Shown: positions 1 through 31,812, numbered from the stretch's first letter. The stretch is 64,000 nucleotides of DNA from Sorex araneus (GCF_027595985.1 NC_073304.1:213620500-213684499); one strand, 5' to 3'. Program-made: numbers and translations. The notes: generated by a model from the letters alone, not told the origin.

Positions 1-420
1 GGCAGAGATAATACTGTTGGGGTGAGGCCAGCCCACTCACTCACGCAGTCTTGTTCCATGCAGCACCCTCTACCTGCGCCCCCCCCACCACCACCACCCT
101 GCACGCACACACCCAGGGCTCCAATCCTAACACTTAACGGTCAGATATCTGTAGTTTTCTCTTCTGGAACATCCCTTAGGTTCCACCCCCCCCCCCTTAG
201 CTTTCAGATCTCAGAGCAGTTTTGAAGTGGTGGGCTTTGCAGGCTATTTGGGTGGGCCCGTGGGCCTGGGTATACCTGGGCAGTGCACTTGGGGCCACTC
301 TGTGGCCCTGGCCTTCCATTGCTGAGGCACGTCCTGTCATCCTGCCCCCGTATCAGAGATGTCTTCACTTTCAACCCGTGGTCCGCACCGTCTCAAGCAC
401 TGGCTCTTGTCTCTTTCTAG

Positions 421-10999
<10,579 letters not shown>

Positions 11000-11238
11000 A
11001 CCCTCTGTCCCAATCTGGCTCCCTCCCACCCGGTTCCCCCACCCCTGGAAACAGACAGACCACCCAATCGGGAACCCCCAAAATATCAAAAAAAAATGGG
11101 AGACAATTTCACATGGACTTTGGAAAATTTTTTTTTCCCTTTGCATTCATCTCTCCAACTTAGATTTTATCTTTGACCAACTGAACATGACCAAAAAGCC
11201 AAAAAAGTGCATTCCACCTTCCAAAAAAAAAAAAAAAG

Positions 11239-11244
11239 AATAAA
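11239..11244 (+). terminator. COL1A1 proximal poly(A) signal
   Basis: AATAAA within an A-rich run, 240 bases after the stop. It would give the short COL1A1 mRNA. Confidence 0.8.
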
Positions 11245-12079
11245 TAAATAACTTTTTAAAAAAAGGAAGCTTGGTCCACTTGCTTGAAGACCCTTGTGGG
11301 GGGTAAGTCCCCTTTCTGCCCGTTGGGCTTAAGACACCCCAACGCTGCCCTTTCTGCTCCTTTCTCCACCCCACCCTGGGGCCTCCCCCCACCGCTCCCC
11401 AAAACCAAGTCTCCCCCAAAGACACAGGAAACTGCATTGTCTGCCCAGCAACCAAGGGCAATGCAAAACATCTGAGGCCCCCCAGCCCCAGCCCACTCCC
11501 CAGCACCCCCAAACTTTTTGGGGGTCATCTGGGGTTCTCGGACTATCAACGCAGTCAGCTGGCATCCTCGAAATGTGCCCCTCTTTGTCTGTGAGGGGCA
11601 CGCTTGGGCCCCCACCGCCCCTCAGGGGGTTCGCAGGAAACCTCGGCGTTGGAAATGTGGGGCGCAGCGGGGAGGGTGGGGGGCAGCGCCCCGATGTCAC
11701 TGTTGCTGAAAGACTACCTCGCTCTTGTCCTCGTGTGTCGCGGGCCACTGTGTGGGCGTCGGGGCTGGCGGGAGGCGTCCCTTCTATCAAAGGTGCTACA
11801 TCTCTGTGACGGGGTGGCTGGGAGCCAACCACAGGTGCTATGGATGTCAACACCCCCCACCCCCAGACCAGCAAATGTTCCTTTTTGTCAAAGTCTTTTT
11901 TTATTCTTTGTTTTTTTTTTTCCCTTTGTGGATGAGGACTCATGTGAATTTTCTGACGGTGCTATTTAACATGGGGGCAGTCCAGGCCCTACGGGACCTC
12001 ACTTCCTGCCCTCCCCCTCCCACCTCTCCCTCTGAGCCCCTCTCTTCCTCAGCGCCTCTCTCTTACAGACAGGGGTGCT

Positions 12080-12094
12080 CTCTCTCTCTCTCCC

Positions 12095-12139
<45 letters not shown>
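12080..12139. repeat. (CT)n / poly-C tract in COL1A1 3'UTR
   Basis: A CT dinucleotide run split by a run of about 13 C, then about 16 more CT units. It is a pure pyrimidine tract on the mRNA strand. Confidence 0.9.
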
Positions 12140-12140
<1 letters not shown>

Positions 12141-12265
12141 TCCCAGTACAACTTCCCAAGCACAAAACAGTTTTTCCCTTTTGGGGTGGGAGGAAGCAAG
12201 TGACTCTGTACCTATTTTGTCTGTGTATAATAATTTGAGATGTTTTTAATTATTTTGGTTGCTGA

Positions 12266-12271
12266 AATAAA
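12266..12271 (+). terminator. COL1A1 distal poly(A) signal
   Basis: AATAAA in a conserved AT-rich end segment (gctgAATAAAgcatgtgg context). It would give the long COL1A1 mRNA and end the transcript near 12,290. Confidence 0.85.
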
Positions 12272-12504
12272 GCATGTGGAAATGACCCAAACAAACTGCA
12301 GTGGTTGCTCATTTCGGTCCTTGAAGCTGAGGGGCTGCCGGGGGGAGGGATGAGCTCTGAGGTGAGTGTGTGGGGGGATGGGGTCTCCTCTTCTCACCTA
12401 GGATCCTCTAGGTTCCCCCACCCCTCCCCACCATCCCCTTGCCTTTCCTGGCCTTCATGCCCTCTCTTTCCTCTCTTCCAACCATCCTGGCATAACCCCT
12501 GAAT

Positions 12505-12640
12505 CCATACATGCACATACATAGGCACACAGTACACTCACACATGCATACAGAGACACACAGTACACTCACACATGCACACACAGACACAGTACACTCA
12601 CACATGCACACAGGCACACACACTCTCACACACCCCAGTC
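12505..12640. repeat. CA-rich degenerate minisatellite
   Basis: About four imperfect copies of a unit of roughly 30 bases containing 'cagtacactcacacatgca', just downstream of COL1A1. Confidence 0.85.
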
Positions 12641-13805
12641 ACACCTCCCCTCGGATCGCAGGCTTCCCTTCCATCTCATTCTCCATGTCACCCGCTCTCC
12701 TCCCTGTCGTGGGCTGTGGGCACCACGGCCAGGGGTAGGCGGCGCCCAGGGCCCTCCACCAGCTGCCTCCTGAGGCACACTTGAGGGACCTTGTCTCTGT
12801 TCCCGCCTCGACCGCCCTGAGCAGCTTTGCACGAGCCAGATGCCGCCCAAGCGGAGACGCCCCGGGGAGACCAGGGGCAGCCTCCTCCAGGAGGAAGGTT
12901 GCGAGAGTCCCCTAGGGGCTCCGGCCGTTCCACCCTCCGTGTCCCCAGGGAGCAAGCCCTGGCCCCTCTGCGGCTGGCCTGAGCAGCCCCCACTCCTTCG
13001 CCCTCAGAAAAGCCCTTTCCTCTTCCTCCTTCCACCAACCCCGCCTGCCTGAGAGCGGAGTGGGGGGTCCCTCATGAAGGAGCCAGAGAAGGGGACAGCA
13101 GCGGGCTGTTGTCCATGGGGACACGGTCCTTCCCCCAGGGGGCCGGAAGGCTGAAGTGGACAGACGCCCAGAGACTGGACAAAGGGTGGCTCTGGATTCT
13201 GTCCCCATGCACCCCAGGGCATTAGTGGCCAGGCAGTCCCCCGAGTCCTGACGGGGGGTGCCAGGCATGCCGCTGAGCCCTGCCCTCAGCACGGGACCCC
13301 CCTCGCCCAGCGCCACCCCACGGGCAGTGTGTGAGGGCAGGCGGACACACACCCAGCTTTCCTGGGTGCTGAGTCCCATGGATGGGTAAGGCCCCAGGTA
13401 ACTCAGCCTCCTGCATCCCCGGTCTCCTGGGACCACGCAGATCCCCACGCTGGCGGCCCCCGGCCATACTCTAGCTGTTTCGCCCCAGTTCGCACAGATA
13501 TGCCCCACGCCCACCTCCAGGCCTGCCTTCGGGCCTCGGGCCTCACCTGGAGGGTCTCCCTCACCCACCCTCCGGGCCGAGCATCCCCCAGCCCCTCATT
13601 CTCCCTCAATCCAGGCTGAGTTCTGAGAGAACTTGAGGCTCAAAAATGGATCCTAGCTTCCCCCCGGGCTCTCCCCCCAAGAGATTCCTGCCACGTCCAA
13701 ACCAGACGCTGCCCACTTCCTCTGTCCATGCTGGCCAGGCTCACAGGCCTGGGGCTGGGCGCCACACAGCAGGGTGGGGACAGTCCACCAGACCCTGGGT
13801 GACAC
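12641..13805. other. Non-repetitive spacer, no gene seen
   Basis: GC-rich single-copy sequence between COL1A1 and SGCA. Open frames exist on both strands, but none has a recognisable domain, splice context or coding-like composition. Confidence 0.6.
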
Positions 13806-13811
13806 GCAGAG

Positions 13812-14226
13812 GAGGAGGAGGAGGAAGAGGAGGAGGAAAAGGAGGAGAGGGAGAGAGCGAGAGAGGAAGAGAGAGGAGAGAGAGAGGAGAGAGAGGGAGA
13901 GAGCAAGAGAGGAAGAGAGAGTAGAGAGAGGAGAGAGAGAGGAAGAGAGGAGAGAGAGGAGAGAGAGGAAGAGAGAGGAAGAGAGAGGAGAGAGAGAGGG
14001 AGAGAGGAAGAGAGAGGACAGAGGAGAGAGAGGAGAGAGAGAGGGAGAGAGAGGAAGAGAGAGAGGAAGAGAGGAGAGAGGGAGAGAGAGAGGAGAGAGA
14101 GAGGGAGAGGGAGAGAGGAAGAGAGAGGAGAGAGAGGAAGAGAGAAGAGAGGAGAGAGGGAGAGAGAGAGGAGAGAGGGAGAGAGAGAAGAGAGAGAGGG
14201 AAAGAGAGGAGAGAGAGGGAGAGGTA
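13812..14226. repeat. (GA)n purine tract, about 415 bp
   Basis: Almost pure A/G on the + strand, with interspersed GAGAGG and GAAGAG blocks. It is a long polypurine-polypyrimidine tract with many local mirror symmetries. Confidence 0.95.
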
Positions 14227-15080
14227 GAGGGGGCAGTTCTGGGGAGTGGGGTGTGGGCCCTCGGCGGGCTCACGTGGCTGCAGGCTCTGGGGGGGCTCTG
14301 CGGGTCGGGATCTTCCCACCCGAGCGCCCAGCGGCTGCGTGTGGCTTTCATGTGCTTCTCTCGTCTCCTCTCACAACTACAGACAGTGCCACGGGCCAGG
14401 ACCCTCCTGGGCAGCAAGACTGGGGGTCCGGGCCCAGCCCCTCGGCCCACATGCACAAAGCCACGTCTGCTGCACGAGTGAGTGTGCGCATGTGGGTACC
14501 TGGGAACACGTGTGTAGGGTGGGGTAGGATGGGGCCTCAGTGTGGGGGGACCGGCGAGGAGGCGGGCGGAGGGGCGGGCCGCATTCCGCACCAGGCCCCC
14601 CTTCCCTCTCCCTCTGCCACAGCCCTGAGGCCAGGCCCTAAGGGCGCTGCCGGCCAGGCTCTGCACGCGGCCCCTCGCGCTCCACACACGCCCTCCCTGT
14701 GCGGGGCACACGGCCCCTTCCCCAGGGCTGCTGCAGAAGCGCCACTCGCCCAGCCCGAATGCTCCGTGAGTCCGGAGGGAAAACTGCAGAGAGGAGACTT
14801 GGCTGGAGGGTCTCTGTCCTGGGGGAAGCCCGTCTGGGCAGACCCGCCCCCACCCCGGCTTTTCAGCTCCTCCAGGGCTTAGCAAGTGAAGCAGGTTTGG
14901 GGAGCCCCGAGCAAAGGGTGGGGGGGGGACGAGGGGAGCGAGAGGCCAAGGCTGCTTCCAAGCCGAAGGGGCCTGCAGGTGGGCATGGTGGGCATGTGCC
15001 TGAGGGAGGATGCTGGCTGGCACGGCCACCCACCTATGAGGGAAGCAGGCCCCCCACATCTGCCCCGGAGAGAGCAGCAG

Positions 15081-15083
<3 letters not shown>

Positions 15084-15118
<35 letters not shown>

Positions 15119-15795
15119 ACAGACACACAGACACACATGAAGATTCACACAGACGCACACACAGACACACACATGCACAGACTCACACAGACAGACGCAT
15201 GCACACAGACTCACACAGAGATGCACACAGACACACAGACTCACATAGAGATGCACACATAGATACCCGCATTTGCACATAGACTCACGTAGAGGAGTGC
15301 ACACAGACACACACATGCATGCAGACTCACACAGAGACACAGACAGATGCACGCACACAGACTCACACAGAGATGCCCACACAGACACACAGACTCAGAG
15401 ACACACACATAGATACACATATGCACATAGAGTCACATAGACAGACATGCACACGCAGACACACAGACTCACATAGAGACGCAAACACAGATACACAGAT
15501 GCACACGGACCCACATAAAGGTGCGCACACAGACACACACATGCACACAGACTCACACAGACACACACACAGACACACATGTGCGCGCAGACTCAGACAC
15601 ACACACAGACACACATGTGTGCGCAGACTCACACAGACACACACAGACACACATGTGCATGCAGACTCACACAGACACACACACAGACACACACGTGCAC
15701 GCAGACTCACACAGACTCACACAGACACACACAGACACACACAGACACACACAGACACACACGTGCACACAGACTCACACAGACACATAGACATG
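15084..15795. repeat. CA-rich minisatellite
   Basis: Opens with a clean (CA)n run and continues as about 30 imperfect copies built from 'cacacagactcacacagac' type units with embedded atgcac blocks. Confidence 0.95.
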
Positions 15796-15844
15796 CACAG
15801 GCAGCAGCAGGCCGTGCTGGCGGGTACACTGCACCAGCCTCGGG

Positions 15845-16735
15845 AGGGTGTGTGTGCGTGGGCGGGGAGGGGGCACAGGAGGGTCTCTGTGAATGAGCAA
15901 GATGGGACACAGGGCACACAGGAGGGTCTCTGTGAATGAGCAAGATGGGACACAGGGCAGGGAATTAGGAGTCTGAGCAGGGGGTTCACTCAGAGGGGCT
16001 GAGTCTGGCCCCCCACCAAGTACCCCCGGGGGGACCAGGCAGGTTGGGTGAAACCAGGAGGCGGGCTCTGGAAGAAGGTGGCCCCCACCCGGAGGGTCCC
16101 TGGGCCTGAGGCGCATGGCCTGCTGGGAGATTTGTCTCGGACAGAGGGTGAGGGGGAAGCTGAGCTGGGTGCCCTGGGGTGCTGGAGAGGCTGTGTTCTC
16201 TGCATGAGGTGCTGGGAGGGAGACGGGATGGGTGGGACCAAAGCACATTCTAGAGCCACGGGGCCGCAGAGCCGTGAATAACTTCTGTGCGGGGTCAGGT
16301 CCCCGCTCTCAAGGCCGCCCAGCATCCTGTGTGCCCCGCGGCCAGCGGCAAGCAGGTGTCGGAGCAGGGAGCAGCGGGGCTGAGGCTGCTCGGCCTGATC
16401 TGGGTCGAGATAAAGAGCCGCAGAACCGGCGGGACCGAGCACAGGCCCACATTAGTCTCTGAGCACCTCCGGGTGGGACCCAAACCAACACAGAAACCGG
16501 CCAACCGAGGAAACCCCCACCAGGACACATGAGTCTAGCGGAACTGGGACGTTCAAGCGTTCCTTGGCAGAAGCTATCCTTATCTGATGAAGCAAAATTA
16601 TACATGCTCTTTTACAAGCATGAGAGGGCCCCGGGGCAGCGCAAGCCCTGCACGCAGGAAGCCCAGCAGCGACCTCCCCCGCCCCTGCACAGAGCCCGAG
16701 TGGCCACCTCAGGACAGCTGCACACGGCCCAAAAG
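15845..16735. other. Non-repetitive spacer, no gene seen
   Basis: Mixed-composition sequence with one direct duplication of about 40 bp ('ggagggtctctgtgaatgag', copies starting near 15,870 and 15,920). No coding or RNA gene is recognised. Confidence 0.55.

Positions 16736-16737
<2 letters not shown>

Positions 16738-16799
<62 letters not shown>
16738..16799. repeat. (GA)n microsatellite
   Basis: About 30 uninterrupted GA dinucleotides. Confidence 0.95.
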
Positions 16800-16800
<1 letters not shown>

Positions 16801-16808
16801 TGTCCAGT

Positions 16809-17165
16809 AAAAATACAGTGACCTAGATGGTAGATATGGGCTGAAAATAAACTATAGACCGAGCATGATGGCCACTGTAGCAAACCACAACACCCAAAAA
16901 GAGAGAGAGCAAAATGGAAGGCCCTGCCACAGAGGCGGGGTGGGGTGGGGTGAAGGGGACAGAGTGGGGGTGGAGGGAGGGATGCTGGGACCATTGGTGG
17001 TGGAAAATGGGCACTGGTGGAGAGATGGGTACTCGATCATTGTATGACTAAAACGCAAGCATGAAAATTTGTAAGTCTATAACTTTACCCCATGATGATT
17101 CACTAATAATAAATAAATAAAAATAAAAAAATAACATCCATTTCAAAAAAAAATACAGTGACCTA
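16809..17165 (+). mobile_element. Retroposon with 17-bp target-site duplication, probably a 5'-truncated LINE-1 3' end
   Basis: The 17-base direct repeat aaaaatacagtgaccta flanks the element at 16809-16825 and 17149-17165. The body has no tRNA-like promoter boxes. It contains a G-rich polypurine stretch (about 16,935-16,985) and ends in an A-rich tail with several AATAAA-like motifs. A G-rich polypurine block before an A-tail is typical of mammalian LINE-1 3'UTRs, so a 5'-truncated LINE-1 copy is the best guess. The retroposition signature is seen; the family is inferred. Confidence 0.7.
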
Positions 17166-17204
17166 CAATTACCATTTCTGTTTTCTAGCTCCAGGTAAAA
17201 AATT

Positions 17205-17480
17205 GGGGCTGGAGAGAAAGTACAGGGATGAAGGCACTTTCCTCACATGATTAATCCCAGTTTGTTTATGTATGTATTTGGTCCTAAGGTCACATTTTGG
17301 CAGTGCTCAGGACTTACTCCTGGCTCTGCGCTCAGGATTGAACCCGGGTCAGCCACGTGCACAGCGGGTGTCCTACCTGCTGTACGATCTCTTCGGCCCT
17401 CAAGCCCATTGTTATTCCTGACAGTGTGGTCTCCTGAGCACCCTGGAGTGACCCCAGCACTACTGGGTGTGGCTGAACCC
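17205..17480 (+). mobile_element. SOR-like SINE (+) split by a nested minus-strand SINE
   Basis: The 5' half (ggggctggagagaaag...) at about 17,205-17,260 and the 3' half (tggtctcctgagcac... gtgtggctgaacc) at about 17,405-17,480 belong to one plus copy. A minus copy at about 17,262-17,400 sits between them. Confidence 0.7.
17262..17400 (-). mobile_element. SOR-like SINE, nested
   Basis: Reverse-complement body ('cagtgctcaggacttactcc', 'gaacccgggtcagcc') inserted into an older plus copy. Confidence 0.75.
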
Positions 17481-17484
17481 CCCC

Positions 17485-17645
17485 CCCATACACACCAGTT
17501 GGAAAGAGGCGGGAAATGGGTGGAAGTGCATGGCCTGCATAAAGGAGTTCCAGGGCTCCATCCCTGGCTGCACGAGTTCCCCTAAGAACTGCTGGGATGA
17601 CCCCGAGCACCTCCTCCACTGTGCACAGGACGGGGCACTGAGGCC
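17485..17645 (+). mobile_element. Degenerate SOR-like SINE
   Basis: Weak match to the SINE order: a 'tccatccctggctgc' B-box-like block followed by 'gaccccgagcacctcc'. Heavily diverged. Confidence 0.35.
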
Positions 17646-17765
17646 AAGGCCAGTGGCGCCGAGTCTCAAGTCTGGCAAGGACCCCTTTGGCCATCAGGAA
17701 GTGCAGGACTTGTCTGGAGTCGGCCACATCTGGGGTTCCGGTGAACTTTGCTGCGGAGGGAGCCA

Positions 17766-18248
17766 GGGGTGCAGCAGGCGAGGCTGCCTCTGGGGGTGCA
17801 GTAGGCGAGGCTGCCTCTGGGGTACAGCAGGCGAGGCTGCCTCTGGGGGTACAGCAGGTGAGGCTGAATCTGGGGGTACAGCAGGTGAGGCTGCCTCTGG
17901 AGGTGCAGCGGGTGAGGCTGAATCTGGGGGTGCAGCAGGCGAGGCTGCCTCTGGGGGTACAGCAGGTGAGGCTGAATCTGGGGGTGTAGCAGGTGAGGCT
18001 GCCTCTGGGGGTACAGCAGGTGAGGCTGAATCTGGGGGTGCAGCAGGTGAGGCTGCCTCTGGGGTATAGCAGGTGAGGCTGAATCTGGGGTGCAGCAGGC
18101 GAGGCTGCCTCTGGGGGTACGTATGGCAGGTGAGGCTGAATCTGGGGGTGCAGCAGGTGAGGTTGCCTCTGGGGTACAGCAGGTGAGGCTGCCTCTGGGG
18201 TGCAGCAGGCGAGGCTGAATCTGGGGGTACGGCAGGGTGAGGTGCATC
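17766..18248. repeat. 27-bp minisatellite, about 17 copies
   Basis: Unit of 26-27 bases beginning ggggtRcagcagg and ending gcctctg or gaatctg. The two endings largely alternate, so the higher-order period is about 54 bp. One unit (near 18,115) has a 4-bp expansion. The period is a multiple of three, so several frames on both strands stay open, but this is not a gene. Confidence 0.95.
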
Positions 18249-18339
18249 CAGTGTGTCCTGGGCAAACACCTTGGCTCTTAGTCCTCAGCTGAGAGGAGAA
18301 TGTGGCTGCAGTGGAATAATCCCTTCCCTCAGGGGGCAG

Positions 18340-18715
18340 AGGGTGCTCTGTGTGTGTGCTGTGTGTGTGCTGTGTGTGCATGTGTGCATGTGTGTTGTAT
18401 GTGTGCATTGTACTTTTGTGTGTGCATGTGCTGTGTGTGTGCGCTGTGTGTACTGTGTGCATGTGTGCTATGTGTGTGCATGTACTGTGTGTGTTCTGTG
18501 TGTGCCGTGTGTACCGTGTGTGCTGTGTGTACATGTGTGTTGTGTGTGCATGTATGCTATATGTGTGTGTATTGTACATTTGTGCGTGCATGTGCTATGT
18601 GTGCTGTGTGTGCTGCATATGTTGTGTGTGCTGAGTGTGCATGCGTGTACTATGTTGTGCTGTGTATATCTCCGTGTGTGCTGTGTGTCATGTGCTGTGC
18701 TTGCACCGCACATGT
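18340..18715. repeat. TG-rich degenerate repeat
   Basis: Imperfect tandem 'gtgctgtgtgtg' / 'gtgcatgtgt' units for about 375 bp, close to the 3' end of SGCA. Confidence 0.9.
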
Positions 18716-19317
18716 GCATGTGCATGCCTGACCGAGCGCAGGGTCCTCCGCAGTCAGGCCCTCCCTCCACTCTTCTATCCAGGATGTCGCCAGGCTCCAG
18801 TGCTCCCGGAGACGGCAGCTGGAGGGGCCCGCAGGATCCCAGGCAGAGCCAAAAGCCTGACACGGGAGCAGCCCGTGGGGAGCCCTGACGCGGGGCTTAT
18901 TTGCGGGTGGGGGACGTGCAGGGTGAGAGGCAAGGGAGCAGGGCGGAGAGCAGAGTATGGGCAGACGGCCTGCTCCAGCTGCCGCACCCCTGGGTTCCGG
19001 CAGGGGCCACCCCCACTGCTGGGACGCTCCTCCGGGCAAGGGTTCCGGGTGGCGCCGTGTCCTCCTCCCCAGGCGGGGGCCAGCGCGAGGGCCACCCTAG
19101 GCGGGCCCTCTCCCCGCAGGCGGACAACGGGACGCCCCTGTTCTGCCTCCAGGACGTGCCCCGTGGCCCAGAAGGCGGGTAGCGGCCCTGCCAGGCTCAC
19201 GAAGGCCTCTGCCCAGGGGCTCGGCGAGTCGCCCCTCTCCGGGCCTCCCGGCCTGCTCGGGAGACAGGCAGGGGGAGGAGGGCACGGGCAGGGGTGGGGG
19301 ACGCACACCAGCGCAGG

Positions 19318-19420
19318 AGCCGAGCAGAGCTGCAGGGCTTTATTCTGAGGCTCTCGACCCCGAGCCCCCCCGCGCCCCCCTCTCTGTCTTCTTGCACGCC
19401 TGGGATCCAGCGGGTCAGGT
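19318..19420 (-). other. SGCA: Probable SGCA exon 10, non-coding 3'UTR
   Basis: A strong acceptor (polypyrimidine run ending tcctccag) on the minus strand abuts 19420, and AATAAA lies at 19339-19344 (TTTATT on +). Human SGCA also ends in a non-coding exon. The borders here are inferred from signals only. Confidence 0.6.
19339..19344 (-). terminator. SGCA poly(A) signal
   Basis: AATAAAGCCCTGCAG on the minus strand; the transcript should end near 19,320. Confidence 0.7.
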
Positions 19421-19699
19421 CTGGAGGACGAGGGAGAACGTGGCCTTGGCAGCAGCGGCCTCGTGCGCGGAGAGAGCCCGAGGCTGAGGCCGGGGCAGGA
19501 AGCTGCTCGAGCAGAAGGAAACGGGGTGAGGTCCAGGCCCTGAGTTCGGGGCTTTCCCACCCTGAGCCTCCAGCCGAGGGTGCAAGACATGGACTTGGGG
19601 GGGGGTCCAGCCTGAGCAGAGCCCCAAGGAGCAGAGCAGTGCGTGCCCCGGCCCCCAGCCCCTGCCCCCGCTGACACCCAGGCCCCAGGCGGGCCCACC

Positions 19700-29916
<10,217 letters not shown>

Positions 29917-30060
29917 GGTGGAGGCCTGGGGGTGAGTGACAGGGACAGGAGGAGGGGAGGGAGGGCGGAATCGCGGGTGGACCTGCCCACGTGACCCGGC
30001 CCCTCCAATCGCCCCCTCCTCCTGGGCTGGAGTGTGTTTGTAACCCGGTGGTTTTCATCC
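29917..30060 (-). promoter_or_regulatory. SGCA proximal promoter / 5'UTR
   Basis: Immediately upstream of the SGCA ATG. It contains an E-box CACGTG at 29988-29993, a CCAAT box on the + strand (30005-30009) beside a GC-rich block, and no TATA box. Start site not determined; role inferred from position. Confidence 0.5.
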
Positions 30061-30300
30061 TTCGACTGGAGACCCCTGAAGGGCAGGAAACTACGACCCA
30101 GACCCCCCGGGACCCCCAAAGTCCCAGCTCCCCAGATGCTGCGGTCCTTCCGGGACCTGCCCACCCCCTAGGGCTGCCCAGGCCCCACTCTGCGCCCCGC
30201 TCACAGCCTGCTTACAGGCACAAGCCCTCCTGGCCTGCAGCCTTCGCCCGCCCGGCCCCGTCACTCCTTTTCCAGGCCCTGACAGGCCGCTGTCCTAGCT

Positions 30301-30302
<2 letters not shown>

Positions 30303-30345
<43 letters not shown>
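30303..30345. repeat. (CA)n microsatellite
   Basis: About 21 CA dinucleotides, then imperfect cacgca units, about 390 bp upstream of the SGCA start codon. Confidence 0.95.
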
Positions 30346-30353
<8 letters not shown>

Positions 30354-30599
30354 TATGCACGCACACACGCACCCCGCATTCCACTCTCCTCCCAGGCCTT
30401 GGGTGCCCTGGACCCAGTACAGCTAGGCCCAGAGCCACGGGGCTGGATCTGATTCCTCCAGCCGTGGTCTGAGCGCCCCCTAGTGGCCTGGGCGGCACCT
30501 GCACCCCCTCTGGAGGCCAGCGAGGACCGCCCGCTCTGAGGGTCACTCTGGGAAACTCAGGGATGGGGAACCCAGCATGTCCCTGGGCTGACAGGAAGA

Positions 30600-30765
30600 G
30601 GTGGGCCTGGAGGCATGAGGTGGGGCTGAGGGGTATGAGGTGAAGCTGAGGGGTCCTGAGATGGGGCTGTGGGACATCAGATGGGGGCGAGGGGCACGAG
30701 GTGAGTCTGGGGGCTCCTGAGGTGGGGCTGGGGGGGCATTAGGTGGGGCTGGGGGCTCCTGATGC
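30600..30765. repeat. G-rich degenerate minisatellite
   Basis: Imperfect repeats of 'gaggtggggctg(a/g)gggg' spaced about 25-30 bases apart. Confidence 0.75.
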
Positions 30766-31019
30766 CCCAGTCGTGGGCTTGCAGCAAGACTCAGCCCAGC
30801 TCCTGGGCTCAGGATGCACATAGGGTGCGGTTCCGGGAGGCAGATGTGCTTCTGCCCCCTTTACAGAGGACAACACTGAGGGTGGACACAGGCGGGGCCC
30901 TCCCTCGCCCTCGCTGCCCATCAGTGGAGTCTGCAAAGCACTGGCTGGTGCTGACAGTCGACCATGCGCAGGCAGGACGCAGCTTCCTGGCACCCCTCTT
31001 CTACCGAACACTCAATATT

Positions 31020-31203
31020 TGTTTATTTGTTTGTTTGTTTTGCTTTCCGGCCACCGCCGGCTGTGCTCGGAGCTTAGTCCTGGCTCTGAGCTCAGGGATC
31101 ACTCCCGGTGGTGCTCAGCTCAGGGGACCCTAGGGGATGGTGGGGGTGGAACCCAGGTCGGCCGAGTACAAGGCAGGCGCCTTACCTGCTGGGTTATCAC
31201 TCC
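31020..31203 (-). mobile_element. SOR-like SINE
   Basis: Minus copy with TTTG-rich head, 'ggaacccaggtcggccgag' and 'ttacctgctgggttatcac'. Confidence 0.82.
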
Positions 31204-31800
31204 CCGTGGCCCCCCACACCCGGTGTTTCCCACTGGGAGCAGTTGCTCTCTGGGTCCCCTGAGAAGGAGCGGGGAAGTCTGAGTGCCAGCTCTAAAATTC
31301 TTGGTGCTGTGTGACCAGTCCTCCTGGGCCTTGTGACCAAGGACGTCCCCCTCCCCCTCCACCACCTCCCCACTCCCAAGACTAGCACGGGACCAGGCCA
31401 GCTGGTTTTCCCACCTGATCGCCGCTGTCCTCGAGAGCCCGCAATTTCAGTCAGGGCTCTCCCTGGCTCACAGCCCCCGGGCTTTGTCCCCGTGTCACCT
31501 TGGAGGCCTCTCAGAGGTGGAGGCCAGAGGGGGAAAGTTCTAGCAGTGAAGAGTGGGGCAGAGGGCCCTGGGGAAGCAGGCCGAGGTGCCGGGCTGGGCC
31601 AGCTGCCCAGAGTTTCAGCCCCTCAGCACTCCAAGTGCCCTCTCCACCCTCCCCACTGGCTCTGCCGCCACCAACGCACACCCTCGGCCTCTCAGGGAGG
31701 CAGTGCCCAAGCCCGGGCCTCCAGGCCCTTCCTCCTGACTGCCAGGACATCCCTGGGGGTCCCCTGAGGCGCTCTAAGGGACCCCCTCCTCAGAACTGTG
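31204..31800. other. Spacer, non-repetitive, no gene seen
   Basis: Single-copy sequence between two SINEs upstream of SGCA. No splice-bounded open frame with a recognisable product. Confidence 0.5.
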
Positions 31801-31812
31801 TGGATGGAAAAC

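Larger units (their letters stand above)
11000..12292 (+). other. COL1A1: COL1A1 3'UTR
   Basis: Starts directly after the stop. It has a proximal AATAAA at 11239-11244 and a distal AATAAA at 12266-12271, consistent with the two known COL1A1 mRNA sizes (about 4.8 and 5.8 kb). Between them is a C-run and CT dinucleotide tract at about 12,080-12,139. The ends of the UTR are conserved and AT-rich, while the middle is GC-rich and less recognisable. The exact cleavage site is inferred to be 15-25 bases past the distal signal. Confidence 0.85.

Noticed and set aside
13653-15170. 505-residue minus-strand open frame
   Set aside because: Runs through the GA tract, which lacks stops when read as CT. 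Flanks have no coding features.
15084-15795. Direct repeats resembling a CRISPR array
   Set aside because: CA-type eukaryotic minisatellite without unique spacers, in a mammalian genome.
17467-18069. 200-residue open frame of repeated GAAGEAASGG units (+), with Pro/Ser/Ala-rich frames on the minus strand
   Set aside because: Produced by the 27-bp minisatellite, whose period is a multiple of three. No promoter, splice signal or homology.
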